6,034 nt of DNA from Clostridia bacterium (GTDB lineage: Bacteria; Bacillota_E; RBS10-35; JAJYVN01). A program made the position numbers and the translations under genes. The notes beneath the pieces were generated by a model. The model did no database searches and was not told where the DNA came from. It was given only the letters and a program-made list of their open reading frames with translations. Positions 6,014-6,034 of this stretch are shown piece after piece (within the stretch, counting starts at the first letter, position 1; every line of letters starts with the position of its first letter). The DNA lies in NCBI GenBank assembly GCA_027335515.1, contig DAHWHT010000105.1, positions 1 to 6,034 on the forward strand. Reading direction: 5' to 3'.

Positions 6014-6034
6014 GTTGCGGGTAGCCTCGACGGA

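Overview
The window is high-GC bacterial DNA, and every recognisable gene lies on the + strand. The flanking genes (a GGDEF protein, a SAM-dependent methyltransferase and a Uma2 nuclease) use mostly G/C-ending codons. The right-hand block carries more A/T-ending codons. The families present (GGDEF, Uma2, YprB-like exonuclease, type I-E Cas1/Cas2) would fit a high-GC Firmicutes- or Chloroflexota-like bacterium. This taxonomic guess is weak, because there is no rRNA or other marker gene.

Left part (1-2043): the window opens inside a reading frame that joins the end of a GGDEF (diguanylate cyclase) domain to a class I methyltransferase domain, with no stop between them. A rho-independent terminator follows. 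After a gene-free gap of about 350 bp comes a full-length Uma2-family (DUF820) PD-(D/E)XK protein, in which one expected catalytic glutamate is replaced by alanine.

Middle part (2044-3320): about 1.3 kb with no gene I can support. It is GC-rich, so most frames are open by chance. It holds a 19-bp tandem duplication and some coding-looking fragments in shifting frames, which suggests decayed sequence.

Right part (3321-5976): a tight three-gene operon that looks like a CRISPR adaptation module of type I-E ancestry. Its order is a YprB-like DEDD exonuclease, then cas1e, then a cas2e whose product is fused to a Cas3-type HD nuclease domain. The intended cas1 start (ATG with a good Shine-Dalgarno site) is followed by an in-frame TGA at codon 9, so Cas1 must start downstream, be made by readthrough, or be impaired. 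The cas1 stop and the cas2-HD start overlap by 4 bp (GTGA). The fusion protein ends where an HD domain ends, and no helicase follows in any frame. Ten bases after its stop is a 28-bp imperfect palindrome resembling a type I-E repeat, only 21 bp from the window edge.

The inferred working model is that the HD domain cuts target DNA while tethered to the Cas1-Cas2 integrase, and the exonuclease trims the fragments into prespacers. No Cascade genes (cse1, cse2, cas7, cas5, cas6e) and no cas3 helicase are in the window. The module is therefore either orphaned or served by genes beyond the right edge or elsewhere.
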